From assembly GCF_028598745.1 (NCBI RefSeq), contig NZ_JAQRFK010000025.1, positions 1-44,583 of the forward strand: 44,583 nucleotides of DNA, given 5' to 3'. The notes under the pieces are model-generated. The model was not told where the DNA came from. It worked only from the letters and a program-made list of their open reading frames with translations, and made no database searches. The translations under genes and the position numbers were made by a program. Shown piece by piece: positions 9,035 to 19,316 of the stretch (position 1 is its first letter; each line of letters starts with the position of its first letter). Source of the DNA: Xenorhabdus sp. IM139775 (GTDB lineage: Bacteria; Pseudomonadota; Gammaproteobacteria; Enterobacterales; Enterobacteriaceae).

Positions 9035-10463
9035 GCTTAAAGCCCGATCCGTATTGCTGGTGGGGGGCGGAGAAATCGCTTCCCGCAAAGCAGATCTATT
9101 ACTTCGTACTGGTGCCGCGCTAACGGTAGTTGCGCCTGAACTGCATGTAGAATTACAACAACGCCAGCAAAAAGGTGAATTTGAGTGGTTACAGGGAACA
9201 TTTAAAACCGAATATCTTGACGGCATATTTTTAGTCATTGCCGCGACGGACGATCACAACCTGAATCAACATATTTTTGCCGAAGCCAATCAGCGCGCCA
9301 TCTTGACCAATGTCGTGGATAATCAATCCCTCTGTTCAGCTATTTTCCCCTCAATTATTGATCGCTCCCCGGTTATCGTGGCGATCTCATCGGCCGGAAA
9401 ATCGCCGGTCTTAACCCGGTTATTGCGGGAAAAGCTGGAATCTTTACTCCCATTCAGCCTTGGCGCAATGGCAAATATCGCCGGGCGTTGGCGTGAACGA
9501 GTGAAACAGCATTTTACTTCCTTACGTCAGCGGCGTCATTTTTGGGAAAAAGCGTTCAATGGGCGTTTTGCCACACTGGTCGCCAATGGGCAATTGCAGC
9601 AAGCCGAGAAGCAACTTGAGCAGCAATTGGCCCACGATGCTTCTCACCCTCAGGGAGAACTCGCGCTGGTAGGGGCGGGGCCCGGTGATCCGGGGTTATT
9701 GACCATAAAAGGTTTACAGGTGATCCAGCAAGCTGATGTCGTCCTTTATGACCATTTGGTGAGCGCAGGCGTGTTGGAATTAGTTCGCCGTGATGCAGAC
9801 AAAATCTGCGTTGGGAAAAGGGCGGGTGATCACTCGGTGGCGCAGGAAGACATTCATAAACTTATCATCAAGCTCGCGGATCAGGGGAAAAAAATTGTTC
9901 GCCTGAAAGGTGGCGATCCCTTTATTTTTGGTCGTGGGGGCGAGGAATTGCAGATTGCGGCAGCAGCGGGGATACCTTTTCAAGTCGTGCCCGGTATTAC
10001 CGCGGCGATAGGCGCTTCCGCTTATGCCGGTATCCCACTGACCCACAGGGAACACGCGCAAAGCGTCACCTTTATTACAGGGCATTGCCGTGAAAATGGC
10101 ACCGAATTGGATTGGCCGGTATTGGCTCGGGGCAACCAAACATTAGCCATTTACATGGGGATTGTGAAAGCCGCCTTGATCAGCCAGAAGCTGATTTCAC
10201 ATGGCCGGGATCGCAATACGCCCGTGGCCGTGATTGGTTGTGGCACACGCCCAGAGCAGCAAGTATTGACCGGAACCTTATCCGAATTGGAGCGATTGGC
10301 GCAAGAAGCCCCATCACCCGCCTTGCTGGTCGTCGGAGAGGTGGCCCAACTCCACCATCAGATAGCATGGTTTGAACAGCAGTCCGCTGATCAAAAGCAA
10401 TTCATTGAACAAAGAGATGCGGCTGGTCAGACAAATCGCCCTGCTGTGATTGATTTAGTATAA
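9009..10463 (+). CDS. cysG: Siroheme synthase CysG (trifunctional)
   Basis: CysG makes siroheme from uroporphyrinogen III. The C-terminal SUMT domain methylates twice with SAM; the N-terminal domain oxidises precorrin-2 with NAD and inserts iron. Visible features are the N-terminal nucleotide site [40 protein letters not shown] in the dehydrogenase/chelatase part, and the SUMT motifs [31 protein letters not shown] and VVPGITAA. At 484 residues it is slightly longer than E. coli CysG, with an extended C-terminus. It starts with GTG. Its position between cysJIH and cysDNC fits: siroheme is the cofactor of CysI. cysD follows ten bases later, so cysG-cysD-cysN-cysC is probably one transcript. Confidence 0.95.
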   Translation: MDYLPLFIELKARSVLLVGGGEIASRKADLLLRTGAALTVVAPELHVELQQRQQKGEFEWLQGTFKTEYLDGIFLVIAATDDHNLNQHIFAEANQRAILTNVVDNQSLCSAIFPSIIDRSPVIVAISSAGKSPVLTRLLREKLESLLPFSLGAMANIAGRWRERVKQHFTSLRQRRHFWEKAFNGRFATLVANGQLQQAEKQLEQQLAHDASHPQGELALVGAGPGDPGLLTIKGLQVIQQADVVLYDHLVSAGVLELVRRDADKICVGKRAGDHSVAQEDIHKLIIKLADQGKKIVRLKGGDPFIFGRGGEELQIAAAAGIPFQVVPGITAAIGASAYAGIPLTHREHAQSVTFITGHCRENGTELDWPVLARGNQTLAIYMGIVKAALISQKLISHGRDRNTPVAVIGCGTRPEQQVLTGTLSELERLAQEAPSPALLVVGEVAQLHHQIAWFEQQSADQKQFIEQRDAAGQTNRPAVIDLV

Positions 10464-10473
10464 GGAGTGCTCA

Positions 10474-11382
10474 ATGGACGAAAAAATACTGACACACTTA
10501 CAGCAACTTGAAGCTGAAAGTATTCATATCATTCGGGAAGTGGCGGCTGAATTTGCCAATCCCGTCATGCTCTATTCAATCGGCAAAGACTCCTCTGTCA
10601 TGCTGCATCTGGCACGTAAGGCGTTTTATCCGGGAAAACTGCCTTTTCCTTTATTACACGTGGATACCGGCTGGAAATTTCAGGACATGTATGATTTCCG
10701 TGATCGCACAGCGGAAAAGTATGGCTTTGAATTGCTGGTTCACCGTAATCCACAAGGAGAAGCGCTGGGAATGAATCCTTTTATTCATGGCAGTGCAAAA
10801 CATACGGATATCATGAAAACAGAAGGGTTAAAGCAGGCGCTGGATAAATATGGCTTTGATGCAGCCTTTGGCGGAGCGCGGCGTGATGAAGAAAAATCGC
10901 GCGCCAAAGAACGAATTTACTCATTTCGCGACCGTTCCCATCGTTGGGACCCGAAAAACCAACGTCCCGAACTTTGGCGCAACTATAACGGCCAGATTAA
11001 CAAAGGGGAAAGCATCCGCGTTTTCCCCTTATCCAACTGGACAGAGCTGGATATCTGGCAATACATCTATCTGGAACAGATCGAGATCGTCCCCCTTTAT
11101 CTGGCTAAACCTCGCCCGGTTGTTCAACGCGAAGGGGCATTAATTATGGTTGATGATGATCGCATCGACCTGAAAGCAGGGGAAGTGATTAGCCAGCGCA
11201 AAGTGCGTTTCAGAACACTTGGCTGCTGGCCACTGACCGGGGCGGTGGAATCAGAAGCAGAAACACTGCCGGAAATCATCGAAGAAATGTTGATATCAAC
11301 CACGAGTGAACGGCAAGGGCGGCTGATTGATAGTGATCAGTCCGGTTCTATGGAGCTGAAAAAGCGTCAGGGTTATTTTTAA
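10474..11382 (+). CDS. cysD: Sulfate adenylyltransferase subunit 2 CysD
   Basis: CysD is the catalytic subunit of ATP sulfurylase, which makes adenylyl sulfate (APS) and pyrophosphate from ATP and sulfate. GTP hydrolysis by CysN drives the reaction. It belongs to the PAPS reductase/ATP pyrophosphatase family: the PP-loop [10 protein letters not shown] is near residue 38, with LHVDTGWKF and the [15 protein letters not shown] signature following. The length of 302 matches E. coli. AAGGAG precedes the ATG by eight bases, and cysN follows after 11 bases. Confidence 0.97.
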   Translation: MDEKILTHLQQLEAESIHIIREVAAEFANPVMLYSIGKDSSVMLHLARKAFYPGKLPFPLLHVDTGWKFQDMYDFRDRTAEKYGFELLVHRNPQGEALGMNPFIHGSAKHTDIMKTEGLKQALDKYGFDAAFGGARRDEEKSRAKERIYSFRDRSHRWDPKNQRPELWRNYNGQINKGESIRVFPLSNWTELDIWQYIYLEQIEIVPLYLAKPRPVVQREGALIMVDDDRIDLKAGEVISQRKVRFRTLGCWPLTGAVESEAETLPEIIEEMLISTTSERQGRLIDSDQSGSMELKKRQGYF

Positions 11383-11393
11383 GGAGTCCAGCT

Positions 11394-12836
11394 ATGCCAG
11401 CACTTGCACATAATGAAACCATTGCCGGCCAGATCAAACAACAAGGCGGCGTTGAAGCCTATCTTCGGGCACAACAGGAAAAAGGCTTATTGCGCTTTTT
11501 AACCTGCGGCAGCGTAGATGATGGTAAAAGCACACTCATCGGCCGTTTGCTGCATGACACCCGCCAAATTTATGAAGATCAACTTGCCACCTTACAAAGT
11601 GACAGCAAGCGGATCGGGACTCAGGGCGAAAAACTCGATCTGGCTTTATTAGTTGATGGATTGGTGGCTGAACGGGAACAAGGCATCACCATTGATGTGG
11701 CCTACCGCTATTTTTCCACCGAACAGCGTAAATTCATCATTGCGGATACACCAGGCCATGAACAATATACCCGCAATATGGCGACCGGTGCCTCAACCAG
11801 TGATCTCTCCATTTTATTAATCGATGCCCGCAAAGGGGTTCAAGAGCAAACGCGCCGCCACAGTTTTATCAGTACCTTACTGGGCATTCGTCACTTGGTG
11901 GTGGCCGTCAATAAAATGGATTTGATTGAATATCAACAAGCTATCTTTGAACAGATCAAACAAGATTATTTGCATTTCGCAGCCCAATTACCGATTGATT
12001 TGAACCTCTATTTTGTGCCCATTTCGGCATTGGAAGGGGATAACATCGTCACCCGCAGTGAAAAAATGGCGTGGCACACGGGAGAAACCTTGCTGGACAT
12101 CCTGGAGTCCGTAGATGTACAAACCAAAGCGGCGGAACAGCCCCTGCGTTTTCCCGTACAGTATGTCAACCGTCCTGATCTGGATTTTCGTGGCTACAGT
12201 GGCACCCTGTCGTCAGGGATATTACGGCAGGGCCAGCAAATAAAAGTGATGCCGTCTGGTGTTGTTTCTACCGTGGAAAGGATTGTCACTTTTAACGGCG
12301 ATCTCACCTTTGCCGTGCCCGGACAAGCTATCACCCTCGTATTAAAAGATGAAATAGATATCAGCCGTGGTGATTTGTTGATTGCCGTAGACGATCAAAT
12401 GAGAGTCACTCGCCATGCGGTGGTTGATGTCGTCTGGATGTCAGAACAGCCGTTGATTCAAGGGCAAAGTCTGGATATCAAAGTCGCGGGCAAAAAAAGC
12501 CGGGGCAAAGTCGGTAATATTCAATATCAGGTGGATATTAACCATCTGACCCAGAAAGTCGCGGTTGAGTTACCCCTCAATGCCATTGGGCGGGTGGAAT
12601 TTTCATTTGATGAACCTTTATTGCTCGACAATTACGCGCAACATGCGGATAGCGGTGGCATTATCCTGATTGATCGCCTGACCAATGTGACGGTAGGCGC
12701 GGGATTGGTGCGTGAAATTCAGGCAGATGTTTACGAAGAGCCGAAAGAATACAGTGAATTTGAGCTGGAACTTAACCGATTAGTTCGCCGCCATTTCCCG
12801 CATTGGGGAGTACGTGATCTATTGGGAGGAAAATAA
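11394..12836 (+). CDS. cysN: Sulfate adenylyltransferase subunit 1 CysN (GTPase)
   Basis: CysN is the EF-Tu-like GTPase partner of CysD. The G motifs are clear: GSVDDGKST (P-loop), [12 protein letters not shown] and NKMD. Two beta-barrel domains follow, as in translational GTPases. At 480 residues it is close to the E. coli protein and is not fused to CysC. A good ribosome site (AAGGAG) lies before the ATG. The stop codon abuts the GTG of cysC, suggesting translational coupling. Confidence 0.96.
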   Translation: MPALAHNETIAGQIKQQGGVEAYLRAQQEKGLLRFLTCGSVDDGKSTLIGRLLHDTRQIYEDQLATLQSDSKRIGTQGEKLDLALLVDGLVAEREQGITIDVAYRYFSTEQRKFIIADTPGHEQYTRNMATGASTSDLSILLIDARKGVQEQTRRHSFISTLLGIRHLVVAVNKMDLIEYQQAIFEQIKQDYLHFAAQLPIDLNLYFVPISALEGDNIVTRSEKMAWHTGETLLDILESVDVQTKAAEQPLRFPVQYVNRPDLDFRGYSGTLSSGILRQGQQIKVMPSGVVSTVERIVTFNGDLTFAVPGQAITLVLKDEIDISRGDLLIAVDDQMRVTRHAVVDVVWMSEQPLIQGQSLDIKVAGKKSRGKVGNIQYQVDINHLTQKVAVELPLNAIGRVEFSFDEPLLLDNYAQHADSGGIILIDRLTNVTVGAGLVREIQADVYEEPKEYSEFELELNRLVRRHFPHWGVRDLLGGK

Positions 12837-13436
12837 GTGGCGCAGAAGAATATCGTCTGGCATACACATGCCTTGGACAGGGAACAGCGGGAAACGGCAA
12901 ATGGGCATCCTGCGCGGGTGATTTGGTTCACAGGGCTGTCCGGCTCAGGAAAATCCACGCTTGCAGGGGCATTGGAACAGGCCTTGTTTGCACAGGGAGT
13001 CAAAACATACTTACTGGATGGCGATAATGTCCGTCATGGCCTATGCAGTGATTTGGGTTTTTCTGAAACCGATCGGCAGGAAAATATCCGGCGGGTCGGT
13101 GAAGTCGCAAAATTGATGGTGGATGCGGGGCTGGTTGTACTGACGGCATTTATTTCTCCTCATAAAACAGAACGGCAAAAAATACGTGAATTAATGGGAG
13201 AAGGGCGCTTTATTGAAGTGTATGTTGATACACCACTGGAGGTATGTGAAGCCCGCGATCCCAAGGGACTGTATAAAAAGGCACGGGCGGGAGAATTGCA
13301 CAATTTCACTGGAATCGATGCGGCCTATGAAGCGCCCGAACAGCCGGACGTTTATTTAGAGGGATCACAGCCGGTAGGTTCCTCGATTGAAAAGCTGCTT
13401 TTTACCCTGAAAAACAATGAGATCCTGCTAATTTAA
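12837..13436 (+). CDS. cysC: Adenylyl-sulfate kinase CysC
   Basis: CysC phosphorylates APS at the 3' hydroxyl to give PAPS, the substrate of CysH. The P-loop GLSGSGKST is near residue 33, followed by [17 protein letters not shown] and the substrate-binding [14 protein letters not shown] region. The 199 residues match the family. The GTG start lies directly after the cysN stop, with GGGAGG inside the cysN end as its ribosome site. It is the last gene of cysGDNC. All enzymes from sulfate to sulfide are therefore encoded in this block; sulfate uptake genes are not. Confidence 0.96.
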   Translation: MAQKNIVWHTHALDREQRETANGHPARVIWFTGLSGSGKSTLAGALEQALFAQGVKTYLLDGDNVRHGLCSDLGFSETDRQENIRRVGEVAKLMVDAGLVVLTAFISPHKTERQKIRELMGEGRFIEVYVDTPLEVCEARDPKGLYKKARAGELHNFTGIDAAYEAPEQPDVYLEGSQPVGSSIEKLLFTLKNNEILLI

Positions 13437-13459
13437 CTACCAAGCCAACAAATCATCAT

Positions 13460-13496
13460 GAAACACATTATTCTTGTTAGTGGAATAATGTGTTTC
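13460..13496 (+). terminator. Strong 14-bp hairpin after cysC
   Basis: GAAACACATTATTC pairs perfectly with GAATAATGTGTTTC around a nine-base loop, 24 bases after the cysC stop. There is no T-run, so it may stabilise the transcript 3' end or act as an imperfect terminator. Confidence 0.5.
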
Positions 13497-13680
13497 TACA
13501 CTCATTTAATCCAGTGCATTTCTGTATATGTTGCGCACGTCGCGCAGCCATGTCCTGCAACCCTGTTCTTGTCTGGCCTTATGGGGATATGTAAATGGTT
13601 TTATGGATGATTTTGCGAATGGTTTTGTGAGAGCTAGTGGCGTCATGCTTTTAGTTGTGGGATGATGAGCGGGTTTTTCA

Positions 13681-13689
13681 GGGGGGGGG
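13681..13689 (+). repeat. Nine-G homopolymer at the ftsB ribosome site
   Basis: A run of nine G ends just before the GAGATG that contains the ftsB start. It forms part of the Shine-Dalgarno, so slippage would change the ribosome-site spacing or strength. Confidence 0.7.
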
Positions 13690-13691
13690 AG

Positions 13692-13985
13692 ATGGGCAAA
13701 CTAACGCTACTATTACTGGTTTTGCTGGGTTGGTTACAATATTCGCTGTGGCTTGGCAAAAATGGCATTCATGATTATGTGAGAGTTAAGGCCGAAGTTG
13801 ACAGACAAGAGGTCGATAACCTTAAGCTGAAAGCGCGTAACGACCAACTGTTTGCTGAAATCAAGGATCTTAAGGGCGGTCAGGAAGAGATTGAAGAGCG
13901 TGCTCGCAGTGAATTGGGCATGATTAAACCCGGCGAATCGTTCTATCGCATGGTGCCTGATACCTCAAAACAGAACGCGCAATAA
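13692..13985 (+). CDS. ftsB: Cell division protein FtsB
   Basis: FtsB is a small bitopic inner-membrane protein of the FtsQLB divisome complex. One membrane helix (about residues 4-21, [19 protein letters not shown]) is followed by a periplasmic coiled coil (about 30-70). The sequences [11 protein letters not shown] and [10 protein letters not shown] match E. coli closely. I start at ATG 13692 (MGKLTLLL), the conserved N-terminus, giving 97 residues. The frame is open back to 13662 but that adds a G-run-encoded stretch with no counterpart. ispD starts 32 bases later, the standard ftsB-ispD-ispF order. Confidence 0.94.
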   Translation: MGKLTLLLLVLLGWLQYSLWLGKNGIHDYVRVKAEVDRQEVDNLKLKARNDQLFAEIKDLKGGQEEIEERARSELGMIKPGESFYRMVPDTSKQNAQ

Positions 13986-14017
13986 TCTTTAAATCAGAAC
14001 AGTAAATAATAATCGAA

Positions 14018-14896
14018 ATGAATAATTCACGACTTCATTCCTCTGTTGATGTTTCTCTTGCCGATAATGCTTTTGTTGAAGATCACGATATTGTTAACGA
14101 TCAAAATAGTATTAAAGATCAAAATAGTATCAAAGATCAAAATAGTGCTGAAATCATTGCCGTGATCCCGGCTGCGGGTATCGGCAGCCGGATGCAGTCA
14201 GAGTGTCCCAAACAGTATCTCAACGTTGCCGGAAAAACGGTTCTTGAACACACCTTGGCGGCACTGCTTGGGCATCCTCGTATACAACGCATTATTCTCG
14301 CGCTGAATCCTGCTGATACCCAATTTGAGCAATTGCCCATCGCTTCCGATCCAAGAATTACAACCGTCATTGGCGGTAAAGAGCGGGCTGATTCGGTACT
14401 GGCCGGATTGGATTATTTGGCCAGTTTGCCGACAGGCAGGACAATCTGGGTCTTAGTGCATGATGCAGCCCGGCCTTGTCTGCACAGGAATGATCTCGAT
14501 AGCCTGCTGCGGATTATTGATCACAGTGCCGCCTCTCCTGACGTATGCGGCGGGCTTCTGGCCTCACCGGTGAGGGATACCATGAAACGCATGGTATCGC
14601 CATCAGTGGCAGGATCATCCACAAACCACACATTGATTGCTCATACCGTTGATCGCAACGGGCTTTGGCACGCGTTGACCCCACAGTTATTCCCTTTGCC
14701 GCTATTGCGTGATTGCCTGATCAAAGCACTTGCCGATCACGCCTGCGTGACCGATGAATCTTCGGCACTGGAATATTGTGGCTACCATCCCGTATTGATC
14801 AATGGACGAGCGGACAATATCAAAGTGACTCAACCTGAAGATTTGGCACTGGCTGAATTTTACTTATCCCAAAAAGCGAAGGAATCTACCCTATGA
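14018..14896 (+). CDS. ispD: 2-C-methyl-D-erythritol 4-phosphate cytidylyltransferase IspD
   Basis: IspD joins CTP and MEP to give CDP-ME in the non-mevalonate isoprenoid pathway. The nucleotide-binding [27 protein letters not shown] and [12 protein letters not shown] are all present. At 292 residues it is over 50 longer than E. coli IspD. About 44 residues precede the usual start of the fold, and within them DQNSIK is repeated nearly three times from 18-base tandem units. No alternative ATG, GTG or TTG lies in frame nearer the conserved region, so the extension is probably translated. A short insertion near [11 protein letters not shown] adds to the length. The Shine-Dalgarno is weak. The stop overlaps the ispF start by four bases. 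Confidence 0.94.
   Translation: MNNSRLHSSVDVSLADNAFVEDHDIVNDQNSIKDQNSIKDQNSAEIIAVIPAAGIGSRMQSECPKQYLNVAGKTVLEHTLAALLGHPRIQRIILALNPADTQFEQLPIASDPRITTVIGGKERADSVLAGLDYLASLPTGRTIWVLVHDAARPCLHRNDLDSLLRIIDHSAASPDVCGGLLASPVRDTMKRMVSPSVAGSSTNHTLIAHTVDRNGLWHALTPQLFPLPLLRDCLIKALADHACVTDESSALEYCGYHPVLINGRADNIKVTQPEDLALAEFYLSQKAKESTL
14099..14149 (+). repeat. 18-bp tandem repeat in the ispD 5' coding region
   Basis: GATCAAAATAGTATTAAA, GATCAAAATAGTATCAAA and a partial GATCAAAATAGTGCT lie head to tail, in frame. They encode [12 protein letters not shown] and DQNSA in the N-terminal extension of IspD. Confidence 0.9.
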
Positions 14897-15366
14897 GAAT
14901 TGGACACGGTTTTGATGTGCATAAATTCGGCGGAGAAGGGCCATTGATCATTGGCGGTGTCCGCATTCCTTACGAACAAGGATTGATTGCCCATTCAGAC
15001 GGCGATGTTGCCTTGCACGCTGCCACAGATGCCCTGCTGGGAGCCGCCGCATTGGGCGATATTGGTAAATTGTTTCCCGATACCGATCCTGCTTTTAAAG
15101 GCGCAGATAGCCGGGAATTACTGAAAGAAGCCTACCGCCGTATCCGTATGAAGGGCTATCGGATAGGGAACCTGGATATCACTATCATGGCACAGGCACC
15201 GAAAATGTTGCCGCATATTCCCCAAATGCGGGTTAATCTGGCGGAAGATCTTGAATGCCACATAGATGATATTAACGTTAAAGCGACAACCACAGAAAAA
15301 CTGGGATTTGTTGGCCGTCAAGAAGGTATTGCCTGCGAAGCGGTTGCCTTATTGGTAAAAGAATAG
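14893..15366 (+). CDS. ispF: 2-C-methyl-D-erythritol 2,4-cyclodiphosphate synthase IspF
   Basis: IspF cyclises CDP-ME 2-phosphate to ME-cPP with release of CMP. It works as a trimer with zinc at D8, H10 (GFDVHKFG) and H42 ([11 protein letters not shown] region). [12 protein letters not shown], which contacts the nucleotide, is also present. Length 157 against 159 in E. coli. The ATGA overlap with ispD couples their translation. The last codons and stop (LVKE, TAG) form the first unit of a four-copy 15-bp tandem array that runs into the truD leader. Confidence 0.97.
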   Translation: MRIGHGFDVHKFGGEGPLIIGGVRIPYEQGLIAHSDGDVALHAATDALLGAAALGDIGKLFPDTDPAFKGADSRELLKEAYRRIRMKGYRIGNLDITIMAQAPKMLPHIPQMRVNLAEDLECHIDDINVKATTTEKLGFVGRQEGIACEAVALLVKE

Positions 15367-15412
15367 TTGGTAAAAGAATAGTTGGTAAAAGAAATAGTTG
15401 GTAAAGAAATAA
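15352..15412 (+). repeat. Four-copy 15-bp tandem array across the ispF-truD junction
   Basis: TTGGTAAAAGAATAG occurs at 15352 and 15367. A 16-base version follows at 15382 and a diverged copy (TTGGTAAAGAAATAA) at 15398. The first copy contains the ispF stop codon, so each later copy carries an extra TAG or TAA. The array fills the whole gap to the truD start. Confidence 0.92.
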
Positions 15413-15414
15413 AC

Positions 15415-16464
15415 ATGGCATTGAATGAATTACATTGGTTTTATGGTCAACCAGAAGCGACCGGCGTTGTTAAAGCGACACCAGAAGATTTTATTGTTCG
15501 CGAAGACTTGGGATTTTCTCCTGATGGAGAAGGTGAACACTTAATGATACATCTCCGTAAAACGGGATGTAACACCCAATTTGTTGCGGATCATCTTGCC
15601 CGTTTTGCCAAAATACCGGCGCGTTCTGTCAGCTATGCGGGGTTGAAAGATCGCAATGCGGTGACGGAACAGTGGTTTTGTCTGCACTTGCCGGGAAAAC
15701 AAGATCCGGATTTAACGGCATTTCAACTTGAAGGTTGTGAAGTGCTGGCGACCTCACGCCAGAAGCGCAAACTACGGATTGGCGCATTGAAAGGCAATGA
15801 TTTTACTCTGTTATTAAGAGAAATCTCTGACCGTCCATCGGTGGAAAAACGCTTGCAGCAGATAGCGCAAACCGGCGTTCCAAATTACTTTGGTGAACAA
15901 CGTTTCGGACGGGATGGACAAAATTTAGTTCAGGCCCAACGTTGGGCGGCTAATGAAATTCATGTCAAGGAACGCAGCCGCCGCAGTTTTTACCTCTCTG
16001 CCTGCCGTAGCGCTATGTTTAATACCATTGCCAGCAGACGTATCGCACAGGGTGAACATCAGCAGGTGAAAAAGGGTGATGCGTTACAATTAACCGGACG
16101 GGGTAGCTGGTTTGTGGCTGATGAATCTGAATTGTCAGTGTTGCAGCAGCGAGTCATGGATGGCGAGTTACAAATCACCGCGCCTTTACCGGGAGACAAG
16201 GCATTGGGAACGCAGTACCAAGCCTTGGATTTTGAACAGCAATGCTTATTGGATTACGAATCTCTTTGGGCATTGGTCAGACGTGAACGCGTGGAAAGCG
16301 CCCGTCGGGCAATATTGGTGAAACCGCTTAATCTGGGTTGGAAATGGCAAGATGACCAAACCGTCACCCTCCATTTCTCCCTGCCATCCGGTAGCTTTGC
16401 AACCAGTGTGGTCAGAGAACTCATCAATCAGGATCAAAATAAGGTGGCGGATATTGCTGAATAA
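15415..16464 (+). CDS. truD: tRNA pseudouridine(13) synthase TruD
   Basis: TruD converts U13 to pseudouridine in tRNA-Glu. The catalytic aspartate is D79 in the conserved [39 protein letters not shown] and the C-terminal [14 protein letters not shown]-type motif (here [14 protein letters not shown]) are also present. I start at ATG 15415 ([11 protein letters not shown]), giving 349 residues as in E. coli. An upstream TTG at 15382 lies inside the tandem repeat and is unlikely. No clear Shine-Dalgarno is left, because the repeat array occupies its place; GGTAAAG is the best available. Confidence 0.95.
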   Translation: MALNELHWFYGQPEATGVVKATPEDFIVREDLGFSPDGEGEHLMIHLRKTGCNTQFVADHLARFAKIPARSVSYAGLKDRNAVTEQWFCLHLPGKQDPDLTAFQLEGCEVLATSRQKRKLRIGALKGNDFTLLLREISDRPSVEKRLQQIAQTGVPNYFGEQRFGRDGQNLVQAQRWAANEIHVKERSRRSFYLSACRSAMFNTIASRRIAQGEHQQVKKGDALQLTGRGSWFVADESELSVLQQRVMDGELQITAPLPGDKALGTQYQALDFEQQCLLDYESLWALVRRERVESARRAILVKPLNLGWKWQDDQTVTLHFSLPSGSFATSVVRELINQDQNKVADIAE

Positions 16465-16655
16465 TGGCGCTGGCTAATTATATCGCCTGAATGCAAAGCC
16501 GCTCTACAAAACTGTCAACCTCATGCTAAGATCAAACAATTTTCTGATAGCCTTAATATTGTCCAATCATAGGTTATACCAGACAAACGGGACAACACAG
16601 GGTAAGTTATCGTATTAATCTATGTTATTATCAATGAAATCAACGAGATATATCA

Positions 16656-17420
16656 ATGCTGCGGATATCGCTGAGTAACGATGATGGTGTCACCGCGCCG
16701 GGTATTCAAACCTTAGCGGCTACATTGCGGAAACACTATCATGTTCAGGTCGTTGCACCTGACCGTAACCGTAGTGGTGCGTCGAATGCCTTAACGCTGG
16801 ATCGCCCCTTGCGCATCCACACACTGAACAATGGTGATATTTCTGTTCAGGAAGGTACACCGACAGATTGTGTGTATTTGGGCGTGAATAATCTGGTTCG
16901 TCCTCGTCCTGATATTGTCGTTTCAGGCATCAACTGTGGCCCTAACCTCGGTGATGACGTTATATACTCTGGCACAGTCGCGGCTGCAATGGAAGGGCGT
17001 CACTTAGGATTACCCGCACTGGCAGTATCGCTCAATGGTGACAAACATTACGAAACAGCGGCAGAAGTGACCGTGCGTTTATTAGCTTGGCTGCAAAAGT
17101 CCCCATTGCGAGCGGGCAATATTCTGAATATTAATGTGCCTGATATTCCCATTGAACAAATCAAGGGGTTTCGAGTGACGCGGTGTGGTAGCCGCAGCGC
17201 TGCTGAGCAAGTCTATTCCCTGGAAGATCCCAAAGGTAATATGCTCTATTGGATAGGCCCGCCGGGAGAAAAAAGTGATTTTGGGCCGGAAACGGACTTT
17301 GCTGCGGTGGACGAGGGATTTGTCTCCATTACCCCCTTGCAGGTGGACTTGACGGCGTATAAAGCTCAGGCGCTGATCAATGATTGGTTGGCAAAAGTCG
17401 GGGATATTGGGGAATGTTAA
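16656..17420 (+). CDS. surE: 5'/3'-nucleotidase SurE
   Basis: SurE is a metal-dependent nucleoside monophosphate phosphatase linked to stationary-phase survival. The metal site N8-D9-D10 ([11 protein letters not shown]), the [10 protein letters not shown] loop and [25 protein letters not shown] are typical. The length of 254 matches E. coli (253). A gap of about 190 bases separates it from truD, longer than the tight packing seen in E. coli. The reading frame overlaps pcm by seven bases, so the two are translated together. Confidence 0.96.
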   Translation: MLRISLSNDDGVTAPGIQTLAATLRKHYHVQVVAPDRNRSGASNALTLDRPLRIHTLNNGDISVQEGTPTDCVYLGVNNLVRPRPDIVVSGINCGPNLGDDVIYSGTVAAAMEGRHLGLPALAVSLNGDKHYETAAEVTVRLLAWLQKSPLRAGNILNINVPDIPIEQIKGFRVTRCGSRSAAEQVYSLEDPKGNMLYWIGPPGEKSDFGPETDFAAVDEGFVSITPLQVDLTAYKAQALINDWLAKVGDIGEC

Positions 17421-18040
17421 ACCGGTCGATGAAAAATTTGCTGGCGCAATTGCGTCAGCAAGGCATTCACAATGAGCACCTGTTAGAAATTATTGCCAGA
17501 GTACCTCGGGAATGTTTTGTAGATGAAGCCCTTGCCCATAAGGCATATGAAAATACCGCACTGCCCATTGGCCATGGGCAAACCATATCCCAACCTTATA
17601 TCGTTGCTCGCATGACAGAATTGCTGAATTTAACCGCTGTATCCACTGTATTGGAAATTGGGACAGGCTCAGGTTATCAAACAGCAATACTTGCTCACTT
17701 AGCCAAACACGTTTTCTCCGTAGAGCGGATTAAGGGATTGCAGTGGCAGGCTAAACGCAGACTAAAGCAACTCGACCTGCACAATATCTCAACCCGCCAT
17801 GGTGATGGCTGGAATGGATGGCCATCAAAAGGGCCTTTTAACGCCATCATTGTCACCGCTGCACCACCAGAAATTCCGCAGGCGCTGCTTCATCAACTTG
17901 CCGATGGGGGGGTGATGGTTTTGCCTGTCGGCGAGCATACTCAATTACTGAAAGTGGTACATCGTTATGGGAATGATTTTCATGGCGACATTATCGAATC
18001 TGTCCGTTTTGTACCCTTAATTCAAGGCGAGCTAGCATAA
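17414..18040 (+). CDS. pcm: Protein-L-isoaspartate O-methyltransferase Pcm
   Basis: Pcm methylates abnormal L-isoaspartyl residues with SAM, starting repair of aged proteins. The SAM-binding [14 protein letters not shown] and the [22 protein letters not shown] segment are family hallmarks. I chose the ATG at 17414, overlapping the surE end, because it gives 208 residues, the same as E. coli. An in-frame GTG or ATG at 17384 would add ten residues from within surE. The surE-pcm-nlpD-rpoS order is standard in Enterobacterales. Confidence 0.95.
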   Translation: MLNRSMKNLLAQLRQQGIHNEHLLEIIARVPRECFVDEALAHKAYENTALPIGHGQTISQPYIVARMTELLNLTAVSTVLEIGTGSGYQTAILAHLAKHVFSVERIKGLQWQAKRRLKQLDLHNISTRHGDGWNGWPSKGPFNAIIVTAAPPEIPQALLHQLADGGVMVLPVGEHTQLLKVVHRYGNDFHGDIIESVRFVPLIQGELA

Positions 18041-18193
18041 TCAGCTAAATTTATTTGAGAAGTCATTTTCAAATTAGCTGTTATTTTTTCTGAAATTAAG
18101 CAAAATGTTTCGCTTTAAGTCTTTAGTCATTCTAAATTTCTTTATAAATCATCGTTATTTACACTTATATTTGCCTTTATGGGGGAATAAAGT

Positions 18194-19264
18194 ATGAACC
18201 TAGGAAACCCAGTGAAAAAAATAAAGTGGATAATCGCTAGCACCGTCATGGGAGCTATGCTGGTAGGTTGTAGCAATACACCAAATCGTCCGGCTCCAAT
18301 AGTAAATATCGACAATAAGGAGAAAAACGGAGGATTACTCTCCAGACCATCATCAGTTTCGACGCCAATGGCATCTTCTCCTTCTGTACTCTCAACAAAT
18401 CGCATACCAGATAATCATGCTGCTAAAAACCGTCATTCAGTGAATGATGCTGCCAGTGAGCAGGCATCTCAAGGACGAATCATCTATAGCCGTAACTACG
18501 AGAGCATCCCGAAAGGAAGCTACAACGGGAGTACTTACACGGTTAAACATGGCGATACCTTGTTTTATGTCGCTTGGATTACCGGTAATGACTTTCGTGA
18601 TCTGGCTAGCAGAAATAATATTTCAGAGCCTTATAGCTTAAATGTTGGCCAAGTCCTGAGGATGGGGAATTCAACCTCCAAAAATGGTGTATTAATAGCA
18701 TCAAATAGTACCCAATCTAAAATTAAGCAGGTTGATTTTCAAAAAATTAATGCGTATCCTGCAACTATTGATAGACCAAGGTCAGGAAAGATGTTGCCAA
18801 AGGAAACTATTTCTGGTAGCGACAGTGCCTCTTCAACAGTATCGACAGCAACAGATACGGGGATAAACAGCGCTATTAATGGGCTTGATACTATTAATAG
18901 TTGGAGGTGGCCGGCAGAAGGAAAAACTCTCGAAGGTTTCTCTGATTCTCAAGGGGGAAATAAAGGCATTGATATTGCGGGGACTCGCGGTCAACCCGTA
19001 TTTGCAACAGCCAGTGGGAAAGTGGTTTATGCCGGAAATGCATTACGCGGATATGGAAATTTAATAATAATAAAACATAACGATGACTACCTAAGCGCTT
19101 ATGCCCACAACGACACAATGTTGGTTCGTGAGCAGCAGGATGTTCAAGCCGGGCAAAAAATTGCCACGATGGGTAGCACCGGAACAAGTTCAGTAAGATT
19201 ACATTTTGAAATTCGCTATAAGGGAAAATCCGTAAACCCGCTGCGTTATCTTCCGCAGCGATAA
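18194..19264 (+). CDS. nlpD: Murein hydrolase activator NlpD (lipoprotein)
   Basis: NlpD activates the amidase AmiC for septal peptidoglycan splitting. The signal peptide ends in a lipobox (MLVGC), so it is an outer-membrane lipoprotein. A LysM domain starts at about residue 115 (YTVKHGDTLFYVAWITGND). A C-terminal LytM/M23 domain follows a low-complexity Ser/Thr linker. The M23 fold lacks the first zinc-binding histidine (KGIDIAG where active enzymes have HxGxD), as expected for a regulatory rather than catalytic member. The length of 356 is a little below E. coli (379), through the linker. In E. coli the main rpoS promoter lies inside nlpD, and the same is likely here. Confidence 0.95.
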   Translation: MNLGNPVKKIKWIIASTVMGAMLVGCSNTPNRPAPIVNIDNKEKNGGLLSRPSSVSTPMASSPSVLSTNRIPDNHAAKNRHSVNDAASEQASQGRIIYSRNYESIPKGSYNGSTYTVKHGDTLFYVAWITGNDFRDLASRNNISEPYSLNVGQVLRMGNSTSKNGVLIASNSTQSKIKQVDFQKINAYPATIDRPRSGKMLPKETISGSDSASSTVSTATDTGINSAINGLDTINSWRWPAEGKTLEGFSDSQGGNKGIDIAGTRGQPVFATASGKVVYAGNALRGYGNLIIIKHNDDYLSAYAHNDTMLVREQQDVQAGQKIATMGSTGTSSVRLHFEIRYKGKSVNPLRYLPQR

Positions 19265-19316
19265 ACCGGGGCAGGATCTGAAATCCTGCCCGCATTATCA
19301 TGGGTAGGAGCAGCTA

